64,000 nucleotides of DNA from Hermatobates lingyangjiaoensis (GCA_026182355.1 JAPFBL010000047.1:1798001-1862000), one strand, 5' to 3'; shown: positions 43,931-56,700, counted from the stretch's first letter. Program-made: numbers and translations. Notes: generated by a model not told the origin, from the letters alone.

Positions 43931-44227
43931 CACGAGACATTGTAGACATAAGATATTATTATTAACCGTCATACCTCGTATATCGCTGGCGGAGTCGTCT
44001 GACCGGTTTCACAATGGCTGCATCATCAATGAATCTCATATATATTGTAGACATATATATTTATGTGGGTATTTCGAAATAAAAATAGGTTGACCTGCAG
44101 TAGTGTCTCCTGCATTCTTATTATCCCTATCTTTTTTCTCCTCAAGATGGATTTTAACAAAATTAAATTAGTAAGTTTCATTACTCTGTTTGTTTGTTAC
44201 CTCCTAATTGAACTTATATATATATAG

Positions 44228-44345
44228 ACGTGACCTGTCTTTGGAGCTCCTCACATCTATCTTCCTGATGACGAGGACACTGAAATATAGTAGCTAGTTT
44301 CTGTGACTTCTTTATACGTGTTCTTTTTGTGAATATGGTTTATAT
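44228..44345 (+). repeat. TA-flanked unit with CTGATGA...GAAA boxes
   Basis: Between (TA)n at 44216-44227 and TA at 44340. CTGATGA is at 44265-44271 and GAAATATAGTAG at 44282, 10 nt apart. ctcacatctat upstream and tgtgacttctttat.cgtgttct downstream match the 27.2-kb unit. Confidence 0.6.
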
Positions 44346-45214
44346 ATATTTTTATCCCCTATTATTTTATTATTTTTTATCGTTTGTTTTTGCCTATTTG
44401 TTATTTCTTGCTATTTTTCATTTTTATCTCTTATTTTCATTTCAGTGTTTTAATCTTTATTTTAATTTATATTATAATTTTATACATATTTTATTACTAA
44501 TTGCTTTAGTTTTCTCCTCTTCTGTTTCTGTGTTTCCAGTTTGCTTTTTTAGTTAGTTCTCTCTCCTTAGTTGCTTCTTCTCAAGAACTTCGGCTTGCGT
44601 AAAAACAGCTTTTTTGTTGTTAGAACAAGAAATGTATATTATTAGTATATATATATATATACCTACAGTCATCAAATGGAACATTGTGGAAGTGCTTTAG
44701 TTCAAGATTATTTTAAAGACACCAGCTCAGGTCTCCTTAGGTTTGATAATGTTTTAATTAAAGGAGTAGTTAAACAAATTGGACCTCTTGCTACTTGAAG
44801 CACTCTAATATAGACTCTAATCCTACTATTGATTCTGCCTCAGTAATCTACTGTTTCGTTATATTTAGTTACCTTTCTTTTGTATTTCTTGCCGTGTTAT
44901 CAACATTTTTGTGTTTATTTTTCCTATGTTTGTTTATCTATTTTTACTAACTGGAGGTATTACCTTCCCATAGGCTCTCTATACCTTTTCTCATATATTT
45001 TTATCTACTATTACTATTTACTTAGTAGGAGTAAATAATTTAGTTACTTTTCTTAGAGAGAAAAGACTCATAGCAATTATTGGTTCTTTTTCCCTTTATA
45101 TGTGTGTTTTTTTTATCATTGGTATCATTATGTGTTCTTTGATTATGTGTTATATATAATCGTATATAATCACATATTATATATGTTATATATAATCACG
45201 TATATGTTATATGT
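44346..45214. other. T-rich DNA; possible PLE flank, unidentified
   Basis: A long T-rich stretch precedes another TA tract (44646-44661). A short open run follows (HQMEHCGSALVQDYF and onward to a stop near 44799), which I cannot place. TA-rich hairpins occur around 45150-45215. Confidence 0.35.
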
Positions 45215-45350
45215 CGGCAATATATATGTGTCAATTGACGGCTGTTTTGGGAGCAGCCAATTTCTTTTTCTCTGATGATGGCGAGGTTGAAATACAGTAG
45301 TGATCTCTTTTATTGTGTGTTCTTCCTGTAGATATAGTTTATGTATACTT
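45215..45350 (+). repeat. Diverged TA-flanked CTGATGA...GAAA unit
   Basis: CTGATGA is at 45272-45278 and GAAATACAGTAGTG from 45289, 10 nt apart. gtgtgttctt follows. This is the fourth member of the small family. Confidence 0.55.
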
Positions 45351-46334
45351 ATGATGTTTTATTTATTCTTCCAAAAATTTCTATTATGAAGTTTCATTTA
45401 AAATGATTACTTTGAAACCTTGTTTTGCATATTAAGGGATCACCGATTCTATAAATGAGATTAATTTATTGTTATGGATTTATCTGTTAAATTGTTATCT
45501 GCTGTTTGCAAGTACGTAGTCTGTTTCTGATATCTTAATGTACGTTTTATTTTAAATTTTCTTACTTTTATTTATTTATATACAATAAAAATAGATATTA
45601 GTGGATTAATTTTGCTTAGCTATGTTATCATTGTTTCCCTATAATATTCTTCTTCTAGTATAAAGGGCTTTCTGTGTCATAATTGTAGCTTGTATGGTTT
45701 CCACAAACTAATATTTGTATGTTATCATGCAAAGTTTGTACAAACACACGAACACTAAAGAAAAAAAATATGTTTGTATTGCTGTGCTTCAGTATGCTAT
45801 ATACTGTTTATTTGTACCTTTATAACAGTTTAATAACAAGGGATTGATCGCTTACTTTATGCAGTAACTATACATATCATAGTGATGCAAGAAGTATTGC
45901 TTTGTAGACAATAAGCACTATTTCGCTTCGCAGAGTTCAACCTGAGTTCAGTGCTGAAATTAACTCTGCGGTACAACGCAGACGTCATGAAGTAGTAAGA
46001 ATAATAGGAACTTGACTCATGGCTTTATTCTTACGGGGGATGCTAGACCAATTTGTAGATGTTGCCAAGTCCCATTAACAGTTCAGGATATTGCGGTGGA
46101 GTGCTCGTTACATCGAAGGTCGAAAGAGAAAGCAGGAGTAGTAACACCCTAACATTAGCGATAAAAAAGGAGAACATAAAGAAAAGAGAATTTTTTAAAG
46201 GGGTGCACGATCTTGATGCGAATGCATGTACCAGATATACCAGATAAATATTACTTAGATGAGGATTGAATTAATTGCACATTACATTAATGTCTTCAAG
46301 GCAAAGCAATAGAAAAAAACTATACATATAAAGG
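45351..46334. other. Noncoding DNA, nothing recognised
   Basis: A GC-richer patch at 45920-46240 includes ccattaacagttcaggatat and an open 62-codon frame. No product is recognised. Confidence 0.35.
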
Positions 46335-46565
46335 TTAACATGATTTCAAATAAACACGTGAAATAACAATCAGTGATCAAAATCACATGTGAAATAACAA
46401 TCAACAATCAATGACAAGATGAAAAGGGAAAAACCCATCTCTAGATGTTTCTGCATCTAGTGTTTCAGTTGGGTTTTTGACTCTGATGAAGACCGCTTGT
46501 TACTGTTGAAAGATCTTAGTCTTTTTTCCCTTTTAATTTTGTGGATTGATCATTGATATTAAGGT
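46335..46565. repeat. 2.7-kb-family pseudo-LTR, partly rearranged foldback
   Basis: The left side has two copies of cacgtgaaataacaatca (the outer-arm word). The centre has an inverted ctagatg/catctag. The right arm has the full hammerhead and ends at tgatcattgat. The left arm lacks the hammerhead complement, so it is a deleted foldback. Confidence 0.7.
46479..46521 (+). ncRNA. Hammerhead ribozyme, one stem II mismatch
   Basis: CTGATGA at 46483-46489, stem II GACCG/CTGTT (one mismatch), GAAA at 46508-46511, stem III AGATCT, stem I GACT/AGTC. All catalytic boxes are intact. Compared with 2791-2833 only stem II and the N7 base differ. Confidence 0.7.
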
Positions 46566-47179
46566 TAAAAAATAATAAATTGATGAATGGAATTTTTAAT
46601 TTATTTCGGAGGAGTAAAAGATCGCACAGTGTCCAAGGTTATTGAAATTGCAATTGAGTTTACTGCTAGGGAGCAAAAAAATATTAGTACCGTCTGCATA
46701 AATTATTTAATTTTACCTTTGTATTCAATTGAACAAAACATGCATTCCAACTTTAATAATATGTATATTCTTATCCTCGAAAGAACTGTGTAAGGTTTAC
46801 AAATAATATACGTATGCAACACACCACAGTAGATTCCAGTTAAATTAATTTAATCTCATAAAAGTTGCAATAAATGAATTAAAAATAGCACAATTTGATC
46901 CTTTCTTAAAGTGAATGAACCGAAACTGGAAATAAACATGGAATAAAGTGTCTTAAATAACATTAAATATGTACGAAACATATTTATATCTTAATTATAT
47001 TATAATGAAACATTTTAGAAAAAAAACTTGATTATGTCTTTAAGTATTTTTCTGTGAATCAAATATAAGTACTTCTTTTATTAGTGTAATGGTTAGCACT
47101 AGCAAACAAATTCCAGACTTCTTTATGGTTTATTTTTCATAATCGCTTGGTGCATTATATAATAATATAAGATGTCACT
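46566..47179. other. AT-rich DNA, nothing recognised
   Basis: A 68-codon open frame at 46587-46793 has no recognisable motif. Confidence 0.35.
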
Positions 47180-47410
47180 TAAACACGTGAAATAACAATC
47201 AATGATGAAACCACAATATGAAATGGGAAATAAAGACTAAGATCTTTGAACCGTGACAAGAGGTCTTTGTCAGACCCAAACTCAGTGGGTTTTTGACTCT
47301 GACGAAGACCGCTTGTTACAGTTGACAGATCTTAGTCTTGTTTTCTTATTTCGTTTTGTGGTTGACAATCATTGATTGTTATTTCACGTGTTTAAGTGAA
47401 ATCCTTATAT
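47180..47410. repeat. Foldback of the 2.7-kb family with longer arms
   Basis: The arms run from aaacacgtgaaataacaatc to its mirror gattgttatttcacgtgttt, about 100 bp each, around a spacer near 47285. The right-arm hammerhead (47295-47337) has GACA instead of GAAA. The left arm (minus) has CTGACAA and TCAAAG. Both should be inactive. (TA)n follows at 47405-47421. Confidence 0.8.
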
Positions 47411-47421
47411 ATATATATATT

Positions 47422-48750
47422 CCCATTTCATATTGTAGTTTGACCATTGATTTTATATTAAATATGTGCATATTACAGAACTAAATCGGTTAGTGAAAAT
47501 GACTTAAATTCATATATATCGGAAAATTATGCGCTATTATAGTACCTGATGTGATATGCCATTAATTTGGTTCAAATAATTGGATCTGTAAATAAAAATA
47601 AAGGCTTTCGGTTTTTTTTTTTTTTTTTTTTTTTAATAAGATGAATCTGAGTGTTTAACTGAAACGGAATCAATCAAGCTCAAAATCACTATTCCGGTCT
47701 GTTCATGCCACCTCTTTATTCTTTTATATATCTCGAAATTGATTTCACAAGATAACTGATTGCATACGATTTATCTTGAAAACTCTGTTTATTATCAAAT
47801 CTTAATATTAGAAATCTGAAGTAGCCTACACACAGCTTTACTATAGGTAAAAGGAATATCAAACTAATTGGCAATCAGTTGAGTTTTTGCTTAATTTGAA
47901 TATGGTTGTCATGAAGAAGTAATATCAAACTTCTTGGTGATTTATAGAAAATTCATAGACAATTACTTTTATGGTTCAATTTGCTTTAATGTGGCTATAT
48001 TAAATTTATCAGTTATAACACACTTAAAATCATTGTTCTCAAACTATCTGATAAGTTATATTTAAACTCAGTCTCATTGAAGTCGTCTGCACAGCACCGC
48101 ATCCGTCATATGAGTTTCTAAAATTGACATTTGATTTTAAGTTCCTTGCATTACTTTAAAACCCTATGTTCTACCAAAGAATTTTGGTAGAAAAGTTGAC
48201 CAAACAACTTGGCCATGTAAATTCAATAAATTATTACATATAAATTATGCATCTAATTTATATGTAAGTAACTGATTTTATTGTTAATATTAACATTAAA
48301 ATTTTAAATTATAATAAGAAGACATATGTTTTCTAAAGTATCATAGGGAATAGAGTTGAGTGTTTTAAGATTATGACAAGATAACAGTCATTAAAACCTA
48401 GTTCCATTGAACATTTACGTCTTTATCCCAAACTTTTTCTAATAGGAGGGAAATGAACCAATGTGGATTTCGAAACTCTCAAGTAAACCGAATATTTATT
48501 TTACACTTCCTTAGAACAACACTGTCTACTCAATTAAAAACTAGAATACAAATAAAATAAATTAAGAAATAATTTTGCAAGATAAAAGTAGTGTTTGTAG
48601 ATAGTGCCCAAATTTCAACCTTAAAATTAAACTAAAGTTCTTGATTACACAATTCTAAAACTGCAATTTTCTAGATATCTTCGTAATGGAAATGTAGGAA
48701 ACATCACTTTTTAATTTTACTATCAGAAAGTTGTAGTAGTAATAATCTCG
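47422..48750. other. AT-rich DNA, nothing recognised
   Basis: A long poly-T run lies at about 47611-47633. No supported gene or element. Confidence 0.4.
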
Positions 48751-48900
48751 TGATTTCGACAGATTTATGTTTCAATGTATCCAAGGCCATTTTTGACGTG
48801 ACGCACGTGAGTGCGTGTGTATGTGTGAGTGGGTGGGTGTGTGACTAGGTGTGAATCCAAAAGTTTATGGGCACCTTACAACCCACACCGTTACATACAT
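48751..48900 (+). repeat. Unclassified repeat with GT-rich core, copy 1
   Basis: ttcaatgtatccaaggccat, a GT-rich core, then gtgtgaatccaaaagtttat, gggcaccttacaaccca. The order of segments matches 49572-49880. Confidence 0.45.
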
Positions 48901-49571
48901 TAAATTTATGCTTCTTTTTTTTTTTTTTTAACTTTAAATCGTTTCTACAGAGAGAAAAGTAATGTAAATTATTTATAGTCTAGTGAATTTTTAATATTAA
49001 GCTTCAAAGATGTTTTGAGTTATGTGAAAAAGCTTTTATTGTTATTTCTAGTATTTTTCTGCAAGCCTTAGTGATTTAAAAATAAAATCTCGCTAATAAA
49101 TAAGAGTTTCTCACTCTTTGCTCAACTTACGATCTGGACCATCTCCGATGATCCCTTCTTAAAGACCTTGGAAGTTGTAATGGGCTACTAGAGGTTCAAT
49201 GGTGCTAAACATCTCAACGTCCTTCACACAGTTCTGATTTATGAGTTCTTTTTTTTTCTAGGAGGAAGTCAATGGTAATAAATTTTAACTGACTTCATAA
49301 ACGAGTCAAAATTGTAGTAATGTTTGACGCAGATTATTATTCGCTGAAGTTTTTCTTCACAACCATTTCTGACATTGCTGTGACCGCTACTTAAAAATGC
49401 GGATGGTTATAGTGATCTTTTAAACATTTAAAATATATCAGAAGAATTGCGCGTGAACAAGTTTTCTTACTTACTATAAGTAAAGTGTACTAATAATAAA
49501 CAAATACTTCTATAACTTTTGACTATCTTACACTTTAGCATAAGTAATATTTAGTGAAACAAAACAAAAAT
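48901..49571. other. Noncoding DNA, nothing recognised
   Basis: No supported feature. Confidence 0.35.
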
Positions 49572-49880
49572 GATCTTCAGATTTTCACAGATGTACATGT
49601 TTTAAAGTGTCCAAAGACCATTTTGATGTTTTTTTTATGATATATCTCTCGTTTCCTCCCCCCTCTCTCACTCTCTCTCTACTCTCTACTTCTCTCTCTC
49701 TCTACTCTCTACTTCTCTCTCTCTCTCTCTCTCTTCTCTCCCTCTCTCTGTCTCTCTCTCACTTATATCTGTGCTCATGCATGTGTATATGTGTGTAGGA
49801 GGAGGAGTGAGTTGTATATGGGTTGATGTGTATCCATCACAGATGTTTGAGGGCAGCTACAAACCAACGTTTTTTAAAAC
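49572..49880 (+). repeat. Same repeat, copy 2, with CT-rich microsatellite
   Basis: ttaaagtgtccaaagaccat at the left, gtgtatccatcacagatg and gggcagctacaaacca at the right. Between them lies a pure CT-rich tract (about 49660-49760). The 63-codon Leu/Ser-rich frame here is the microsatellite read as protein. Confidence 0.5.
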
Positions 49881-51221
49881 CAAATTCATATTGTACCTGA
49901 TAACGGATCCTATACTCTAGATACATATATCTTGTAGTATTTAGGTTATTGTAGATAATGAAAAAGTCTCTTTTTTTAACAATATACTCTTAGACATTAC
50001 ATTTCATATAACTAACTACCTTATGAATTTATTATATTAATTCGTTCAAAGACCTGCAGTGTATATAGAAATGGTCGTATATGGAGACTAATTTTCTCAT
50101 ACAAATACATTATAGTTCATTTAATCTGTTCAACAAGCCAAAAACCAACTTTAAATCATTAATAAATGCAGCTATTACCGACTATAATTTCAATTAAACG
50201 TATATATGAATAGAAATCATTTAAATTCTAGAGATTTAAAGCAAATAAATTAGAAGTAAATAAGAAATAAAACACAGGACATCACCTTATCTTACAGACT
50301 GTGGGCAGAAGGTCAGAAGGGACGGAGGTTGAGGAAGTGAAGAGGATACGATGGGGCATGGAGCGTTCCGTAACTCACATTCTAATTTACACTACATAAT
50401 TCAGCTTATTTTTTTCTTCTTTTAAATTTTATGCTTCACATAACGTAAAATGAAACCTACTTACCATGTTTGTTAGGGAGTCAGAATTTTTTTATTTTTT
50501 ACTTTTCTTTTGAATTTTCATCTTGACATTCTTCACTTTAACTTCTTAAAAGCCCACTTCATGATTTTTTTTTTTCTTTCTTCACTTCCACTCACTTCAT
50601 TACGATTACTATTAGATGTAAGTCGTTCAGTAGGAATTTTAAAGAATCTGTCAAGAGATGATTGCAGTGATGACTTTTCAGAATGACAGTGTCAATCAGT
50701 GATCGTCGAACAGCGAAATCGCACGGTCAACTTGAAGGTTATTAGGGTGATACTTCTTAATGAAGCCAATCACTTGTTGATAATAACTCATGATATGTAT
50801 CACCTCAGCACAGCCTCTAACGTCCTCTACCTTCTCGATGCCCTCAGCTGCGCTATGTTCTCATCATTCTCTCAGCAACCCCAGCGACGCTATCTTGCTC
50901 TAGCGTCAGCGGAAAATACACAGTTTCAGAGTATTAACAAGACAGCAATAATCATTATTACCTGTCAGATTGATTTAAAATCAATTTCAAATTTGTTATA
51001 ACTGATATACTCAATTTAGCCCTATTAAAAATGTAATTTATTAACTATTTAATAATTTATAAATATTTTAATATTTATTACTAGATTTAATAATTCTTTA
51101 CCATATGTTCGATACTCCGTCTAAATTATATTCACATTAAAGTAAACTGAATTTAATTTAGAGTTGCATGGAATTTTTTTTTTATTGTTTAAACGGATAC
51201 CCGACTTTTTGTTTTATCGGT
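49881..51221. other. Noncoding DNA with two GC-richer patches
   Basis: At 50298-50371 an acceptor-like accttatcttacag precedes a purine-rich open stretch (GRRSEGTEVEEVKRIRWGME). No good donor is seen. At 50700-50960 a 100-codon plus-strand frame (LYLLDALSCAMFSSFSQQPQ) lies in a GC-richer block. Neither is identified, and both could be exons or old transposons. Confidence 0.3.
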
Positions 51222-51474
51222 GATTCTACAGATTCTACATTGGGGGTCCTATATTTTGCTTAACTCAAGTGCATTTCGAATAGGGATCTTTAACGAGTAC
51301 TTGACATCGTACAGGCTCGGGAGCGTTTGCTTAACGTTCTCAGATTAACGCTTAATGGACGACGTTCTCTAGATTTATTCATCTCCCGCGTGCTAGCCGA
51401 GAGCTAGGTGGGGATCGAAACCCGGGCTACAAGCCCAAAGGAGAGTACGTTAACCATTGAGCTAACCTAGCCCC
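51222..51474 (-). mobile_element. tRNA-derived SINE, minus
   Basis: ttctacattgggggtcctat, gatctttaacgagtacttga, catcgtacaggctcgggag, then the head with gagctaacctagcccc. A short internal insertion repeats ttaacg(c/t)t. It lacks the 3' tail. Confidence 0.8.
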
Positions 51475-53029
51475 TTGCATGCTATTAAATTAAACCAAAA
51501 CTGAATTCACTATCAACTAGTTTTGACATTATGCTCACATATGTCAAAGTTACATGCCACTTCAGTTTTATCTCATCATTGCTAGACAATATCATTAATA
51601 GAGCACATATATATTTATTTCATATTTTTAATTTAATGTATTCCTTCAAATCTATGTACCAAAGTAAATTCAATTTTTGGGTTGACAAACTGTCAATCAA
51701 TGCCACAGAAGATATTTAGGTAATTAAAATAACAAAATCTAGGAGTTTTGATAGGAATGACCATCGACTAAAACCAATTTTACATTTTACTACTTCAGTG
51801 GGTCTTTTAATTAATATTTTCTTTCTTTAGTTTATTTTGAAATAGGAAATTTTATAATAATAAGGTGTAACATTAAATCATCAGATGTTAATTAGTTACT
51901 TATTTCCCATAAAATCAATATATGTTTTTACATTAACAAGTAAAAAAAAAACAAATGGAATTGCAATAATGAATTACATTGAAAGGGTATGTTTAGTGAA
52001 GTGAAATTGCAGAAACTCCTCTAATAGGATTCAAATCTCTTGCAAAACACAGTTGACTGTTTTACCTATGACATGGTCATCTCCTCTTTCGTCAATAATA
52101 CAGTAGTTAAACAACTCAAAGCTTTAATCTTTAGTCGATAGTAAATTTATTAGATTTAAATGAGTAATTTGACTGAAAAATATAATTATAACTTCTTTTA
52201 TTGGTTATAAATGTAAATTAATTGATCTTTATTTGAATACACAAGTTACATTTTTAATTAGTAGTAATTGTATGATGTATCAATGCAAACATTTTTTTGA
52301 AATACAGCTGACTGATTCAGACTTATACAGGTGGAATCAAATAGTAATTGTAATTCAGTTGACATTTCTCGTAAATTTGGTACATATGTTTTGTTTTTGC
52401 ACTGAATATAGTGTTATAAAGTGCAGATAATTCACTAAATATTAAGTAAATCGAGTTTGTCATCATTAAAACATAAGATAAAAAAGCATGTACCTACTAA
52501 AAATAATGATTTATGCTAAAACATAGAATTGTACTAATAATGGATAAGACTTGTAAAATTAGAGTTGAATTTTTGTAGAGTTGCATTGAAGTAAATAACA
52601 TATTTAATGTTACCTGGTAAATGAAGTGCAACAAATGCAGTATTATTAGCTCATAAAAGCTCAGAGATTATGTTAGACATACACAAATCTAGTGTCAAAG
52701 TTTCAGCTTGCTATGTCGCATGGTAGCTGAGTTTATTTGTGACAAAATTTTGCAGACAAACCGACAGGCAGAAATTTTTCTAAAGGTTGATTTGGTCTCT
52801 ATAATATATGAAATGTAAAGATAATTTGAAATGAGTCGCTTCTAAGCAATTTACAGACAAAACCTTTATTTTATTCATATAGATGTTTAGGTATTGAATG
52901 ATGCCATAAAGAAATTGATTAAATGAAATTTGTAGAGAATTAAATTTGTAATTAACCCCGTGTTTTCAAATTCACTCAATTGTTTGCTTATGAAGCACTT
53001 TGTCTGAAGTTAGATAGGAAAATAATGAC
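51475..53029. other. AT-rich DNA, nothing recognised
   Basis: No supported feature. Confidence 0.4.
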
Positions 53030-53190
53030 TAAGTCTTCCACACACAAATGCTTAGATCATACAACGAGTTTTGAACACTTAGTTTTCGAAACGCGTTGTG
53101 TTTGATTAAATCCATATTGTGAGTGAAGACTTAATGATTCTTTTCCTTTCTAATCATAAGTAAATACCACACAATAACTACTTGCATAGC
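53030..53190. repeat. Degenerate foldback relic of the 19.2-kb family
   Basis: gtcttccacacacaaatgc and gtgagtgaagac mirror each other. acaacgagttttgaacactt and agttttcgaaacgcgttgt form the inner inverted pair. The family tail taaataccacacaa follows. The CTGATGA boxes are deleted. Confidence 0.55.
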
Positions 53191-54361
53191 TCATAAGTTT
53201 TTCTGAAGAATTACCGTAATTTTTAATGTACTATAAGAAAAAAAAAATAAAAAAAGTCGATTTCAAGATTTGACTGATTTGAATGTTTTGAATTAGTCTG
53301 AGACTTTATTTTTGGATGTTCTTATCTATTTCTTTCTATTTGCTTGAGTGAGTAAATTATTTGTAAGTTTGACTGTCAGGTCGTTTGTTGTTCATTTCAA
53401 TATTATATTCAAAAATAGCTTTTTTAGTGTAATTAAGCTTTTAGTTTCTTAATAATATATAAAATTGTGTTGGATTGTCTGGGAAACCTTAAGTTTGGTA
53501 AAATATAAATTAGCAGAAAGTTATACACTGTATTATTGTTGATATAACAATACTTCATTATTGTTATAAATAAAACAGATTCCATAATATGACGAATGAA
53601 ACATACATTTGTTTCGAAATGGTGGTTTGTTTTTCAGTGAGATAAAAGTTTAAATTACTCAATAAAAAGGGATTTGAAATTTTATTCTGATTAACTGGAT
53701 CTTGTTACTAAAATTTGTCACTATATCATTCTGACTTACCTTAGGTAACTTTCATTCTGTAGCATTCATCCACATAATGACTTTTTTTTTCCAGTTACTG
53801 ATTACAAACTAAGCCAGTTTAGATTTCTATCCAGTTTTTTTTTATCCTAATTTATTCAAATGTTAGAAGGATATTTATTGATAGCACTTGATGAAACACG
53901 CATTCAACATTTCGAATTTAGAATAAGAAATTGAATGATGTGTGGGAAGAAGTGATTAGTTAAAATATTGTGTGATTGGTTGAGATGGAGTATTTGAGAA
54001 AATGTGTGGGAGAAAGAGAAGGAATGAACGAGAGTGAAAAAATCACACACTGAAAAATTATTCTAATCACTTCAGCTTAGCTAACGTATTATTTTTCTTT
54101 TTGACCCACTCTTCATCTTTGATAGATTAGTTGTTTAATGTCTGGCGTTGAATGATATGCCAGAACGTGTCATCAGTGTATGTATTATAACTGGTTTCTT
54201 CAATCACAAGATAATTTTTTCATTTCATCAAAAAAAAAAATCTAAAAAAATACTTAATATTGTTACATAGAAAATTACTAAAGAAGTCATAATGTAGATT
54301 ACATGATTCTGTTTTGATTTAGAATTGATTAAAAATTCAAACATAATTGCATTTCATATTC
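53191..54361. other. AT-rich DNA, nothing recognised
   Basis: No supported feature. Confidence 0.4.
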
Positions 54362-54640
54362 GGAAGCCAGGGGAGCTCAGAGCTTGCGTGTTCGTCTTCT
54401 ATACTTGTAGATCGAGGGTTCGATTCTTATATTGGCTTTTAATTTCTTCCTGAGGAACGTGAACAAAAATCTGAGCTTGTTGTTCCTCTGAGAGTGCGTT
54501 AAGCCGTCGGTCTCGAGCATGCACCATGTCAGGTAATTGACAATGATCCCTACTCCAAATCTCTAGTCAAAATTCAAAATATAGAACTCCCAATGTTGAA
54601 ATTGGTCTCACCATTACTGAAATGGGTTCCAAATAATATC
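54362..54640 (+). mobile_element. tRNA-derived SINE, plus
   Basis: The tRNA-like head has ggggagctcag (A box) and gagggttcgattc (B box). The body includes gagagtgcgttaagccgtcg, gcaccatgtcaggtaat and gatccctactcc. The end is diverged. Confidence 0.75.
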
Positions 54641-55809
54641 TTTATTTATTTTCACGTAAACCCAAAGTTCTTTTATAATACATTATCTCTCTTTTCACCA
54701 CTAGAACAACAGTAAATATGGAAGGCTAAAAGTATGGCAACTTGTAAACAAAGAAAATAGAAAGTTGTGGAAATTGATTGTTTTGACTCTAATACTCGGC
54801 GACTGTAAAACTTCAGAGCTCTGAATTGTTCTATTTCTGAAATCGTTAGTGTTTTATTGAATGTGTATCATTTTTTTTGTTTTATTTTTTGGAAATATAA
54901 TTCGCATGTACGGAATTAAAGTATTGGAGAAAATGAAGAATGCAAATTTTTTGTCAATACATTCTGGTATTTTAATAATCTTTCGACATTACGGTTTTTA
55001 AGCAATATATGATGAGTTTTTCTTAAAGAATAAAGTAGTAGTTTTACTAATTTTGCCGCTATTCTGTTCCATACAATATTGTTACTGCTTAGAATACTAA
55101 TTTCAAGAAATTGATAGATATCCAAGTAAGTTTAAACTATTTAGGTCCATCAATAGAGTTTCGCATTTCGTCCGTCCCGTGCATGCTAATGATGTCAGAT
55201 GATTACTAATTTGTGAAGCTCTTTCAAACCTTGTTGAATGTCAGAAGCTGTTCTTGGCCAGCTTAATGAGATATAGGAACATGAAATCACAAGGACACTT
55301 GGAAATGCTTCACAACCCTCTCAGATTTTCTGTTAATTCTGAATAAAACAAAAACTTATTAAATCACTTATTCAATCTATTTTATTTACATATAAATTTA
55401 TAGAACATCTTGTATTAATTTCTTTTAAATAACAATTATACTTTTATTTTTATAAGATTGTCAACAGTGAGGAGTATTCATCGTCATTGGTAGCAATTGT
55501 GTCAACTGTTGATTAAGAAAACACAGTAAAGAAAAACTTTGTTTTTGTGACGTATTTTACATGTGTTGTTTTTCTGAATCAAGTTTAGATCTATAGTTGT
55601 TATGTCTTATTGAACAATTTTATTTTTATGTTTCTATAAATATAATTAGATTAATATAGTAAAACATATTCATTTAGTTTAAATCTAAGTACATATGTTT
55701 GTCAGTGTCCACCTTTCACCTTTAGTACTGTTCTAGAAGCGGAAAGTGTAACTCATTTATCATGTCCACCCATTTTAGTAATAGATATGCTTCATTATAG
55801 GGCTGATTT
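54641..55809. other. AT-rich DNA, nothing recognised
   Basis: No supported feature. Confidence 0.4.
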
Positions 55810-56045
55810 TACATTACGAGTCATATATTTTATTTAACTCAAGTGTGTTTCAAGTAGAAATCTTTAACAAGTTGAAACCATACAGCCTCGGAACCGATGG
55901 CTCAACGCCCTCTCTGAGGGACGATATCCACAGGCTTTTTCATCACCTCTCTCATGAAAAAATTGAAGCAGGAGTGAGGCAAGCACTGAAGCTACCAGTC
56001 CAGAGGCAAGCACATAATCCACTCGGTTACTCTGAACCCTTACTT
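55810..56045 (-). mobile_element. tRNA-derived SINE, minus, diverged
   Basis: cattacgagtcatatatttt, ttaactcaagtgtgtttc, gcctcggaaccgatggctca, cctctctgagggacgatat, then a diverged head ending near ggttactctgaaccc. Open frame here is not a gene. Confidence 0.65.
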
Positions 56046-56121
56046 CATGATATGCACATCGTCATTTTTCCTTTATTATAAGTAATTTCAAATACCGTAG
56101 AAAATAATTTATGGTTGAACT

Positions 56122-56700
56122 TCTCTATATAAATCTTGTCAATATGTTATTAAGAATATGGGATTAGTTTATTGATAGCGTACAAACTGGAAGTACGTCC
56201 CGTTGAAGTGTCCCGGACAGTAGCAAATCTTAGACTCCTCATACAGTCATATTTCAAATTATATATAAAGAGAGCACGGTAGCCCCGTGGTTTGTATGCT
56301 TGCCTTTGGACTAGATCTTGGGTTAGGTTCTTACACTGGCCTCCATTTCCTCACGTGAGAGGTGAAAAAATCTGAAGATATTAAGCCGTCGGTTCTGAGC
56401 CTGTACAATGACAGCTAGCCGTCGGAACCGACGGCTTAATAATATCTTCAGATTTGTTCACCTCTCACTTGAGGAAATGGAGGTCAGTGTAAGTACCTAA
56501 CCCAAGATCCAGTCCAAAGGCAAGCATACAAACCACTGGGCTACCGTGCTCCCTTTATATGTAATTTGAAATATGACTGTATGAAGAGTTTAATTTTTGC
56601 TACTTTCCAAACACTTCAACGGGACGTACTTCCAGTTTGTACGCTATCAATAAACTAATCCGATATCCTTAATAACATATTGACAAGAATTATATAGAGA
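56122..56700. repeat. 579-bp near-palindrome containing a SINE
   Basis: The left arm 56122-56395 and right arm 56425-56700 are reverse complements with few differences (for example gtcccggacagtag against aaattttgctactttcc-type changes and single substitutions). The spacer is about 29 bp. The arms include about 150 bp of non-SINE flank plus the head half of a SINE, so the whole segment was copied at DNA level. Two independent insertions cannot explain this. Confidence 0.9.
56271..56415 (+). mobile_element. SINE head half inside left palindrome arm
   Basis: The tRNA-like head gagcacggtagccccgtgg is followed by ggttaggttctta (B-box region) and ctcacgtgagaggtgaaaaa. It ends near ctgtacaatgacag, where the symmetry turns. 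The mirror copy lies at 56425-56555 in the right arm. Confidence 0.75.

Noticed and set aside
49607..49798. Leu/Ser-rich 63-codon frame
   Set aside because: It is a CT-rich microsatellite read as protein.
50699..51001. 100-codon plus-strand frame as a gene or transposase fragment
   Set aside because: No catalytic motif could be identified on either strand. It is kept only as an unidentified GC-richer patch.
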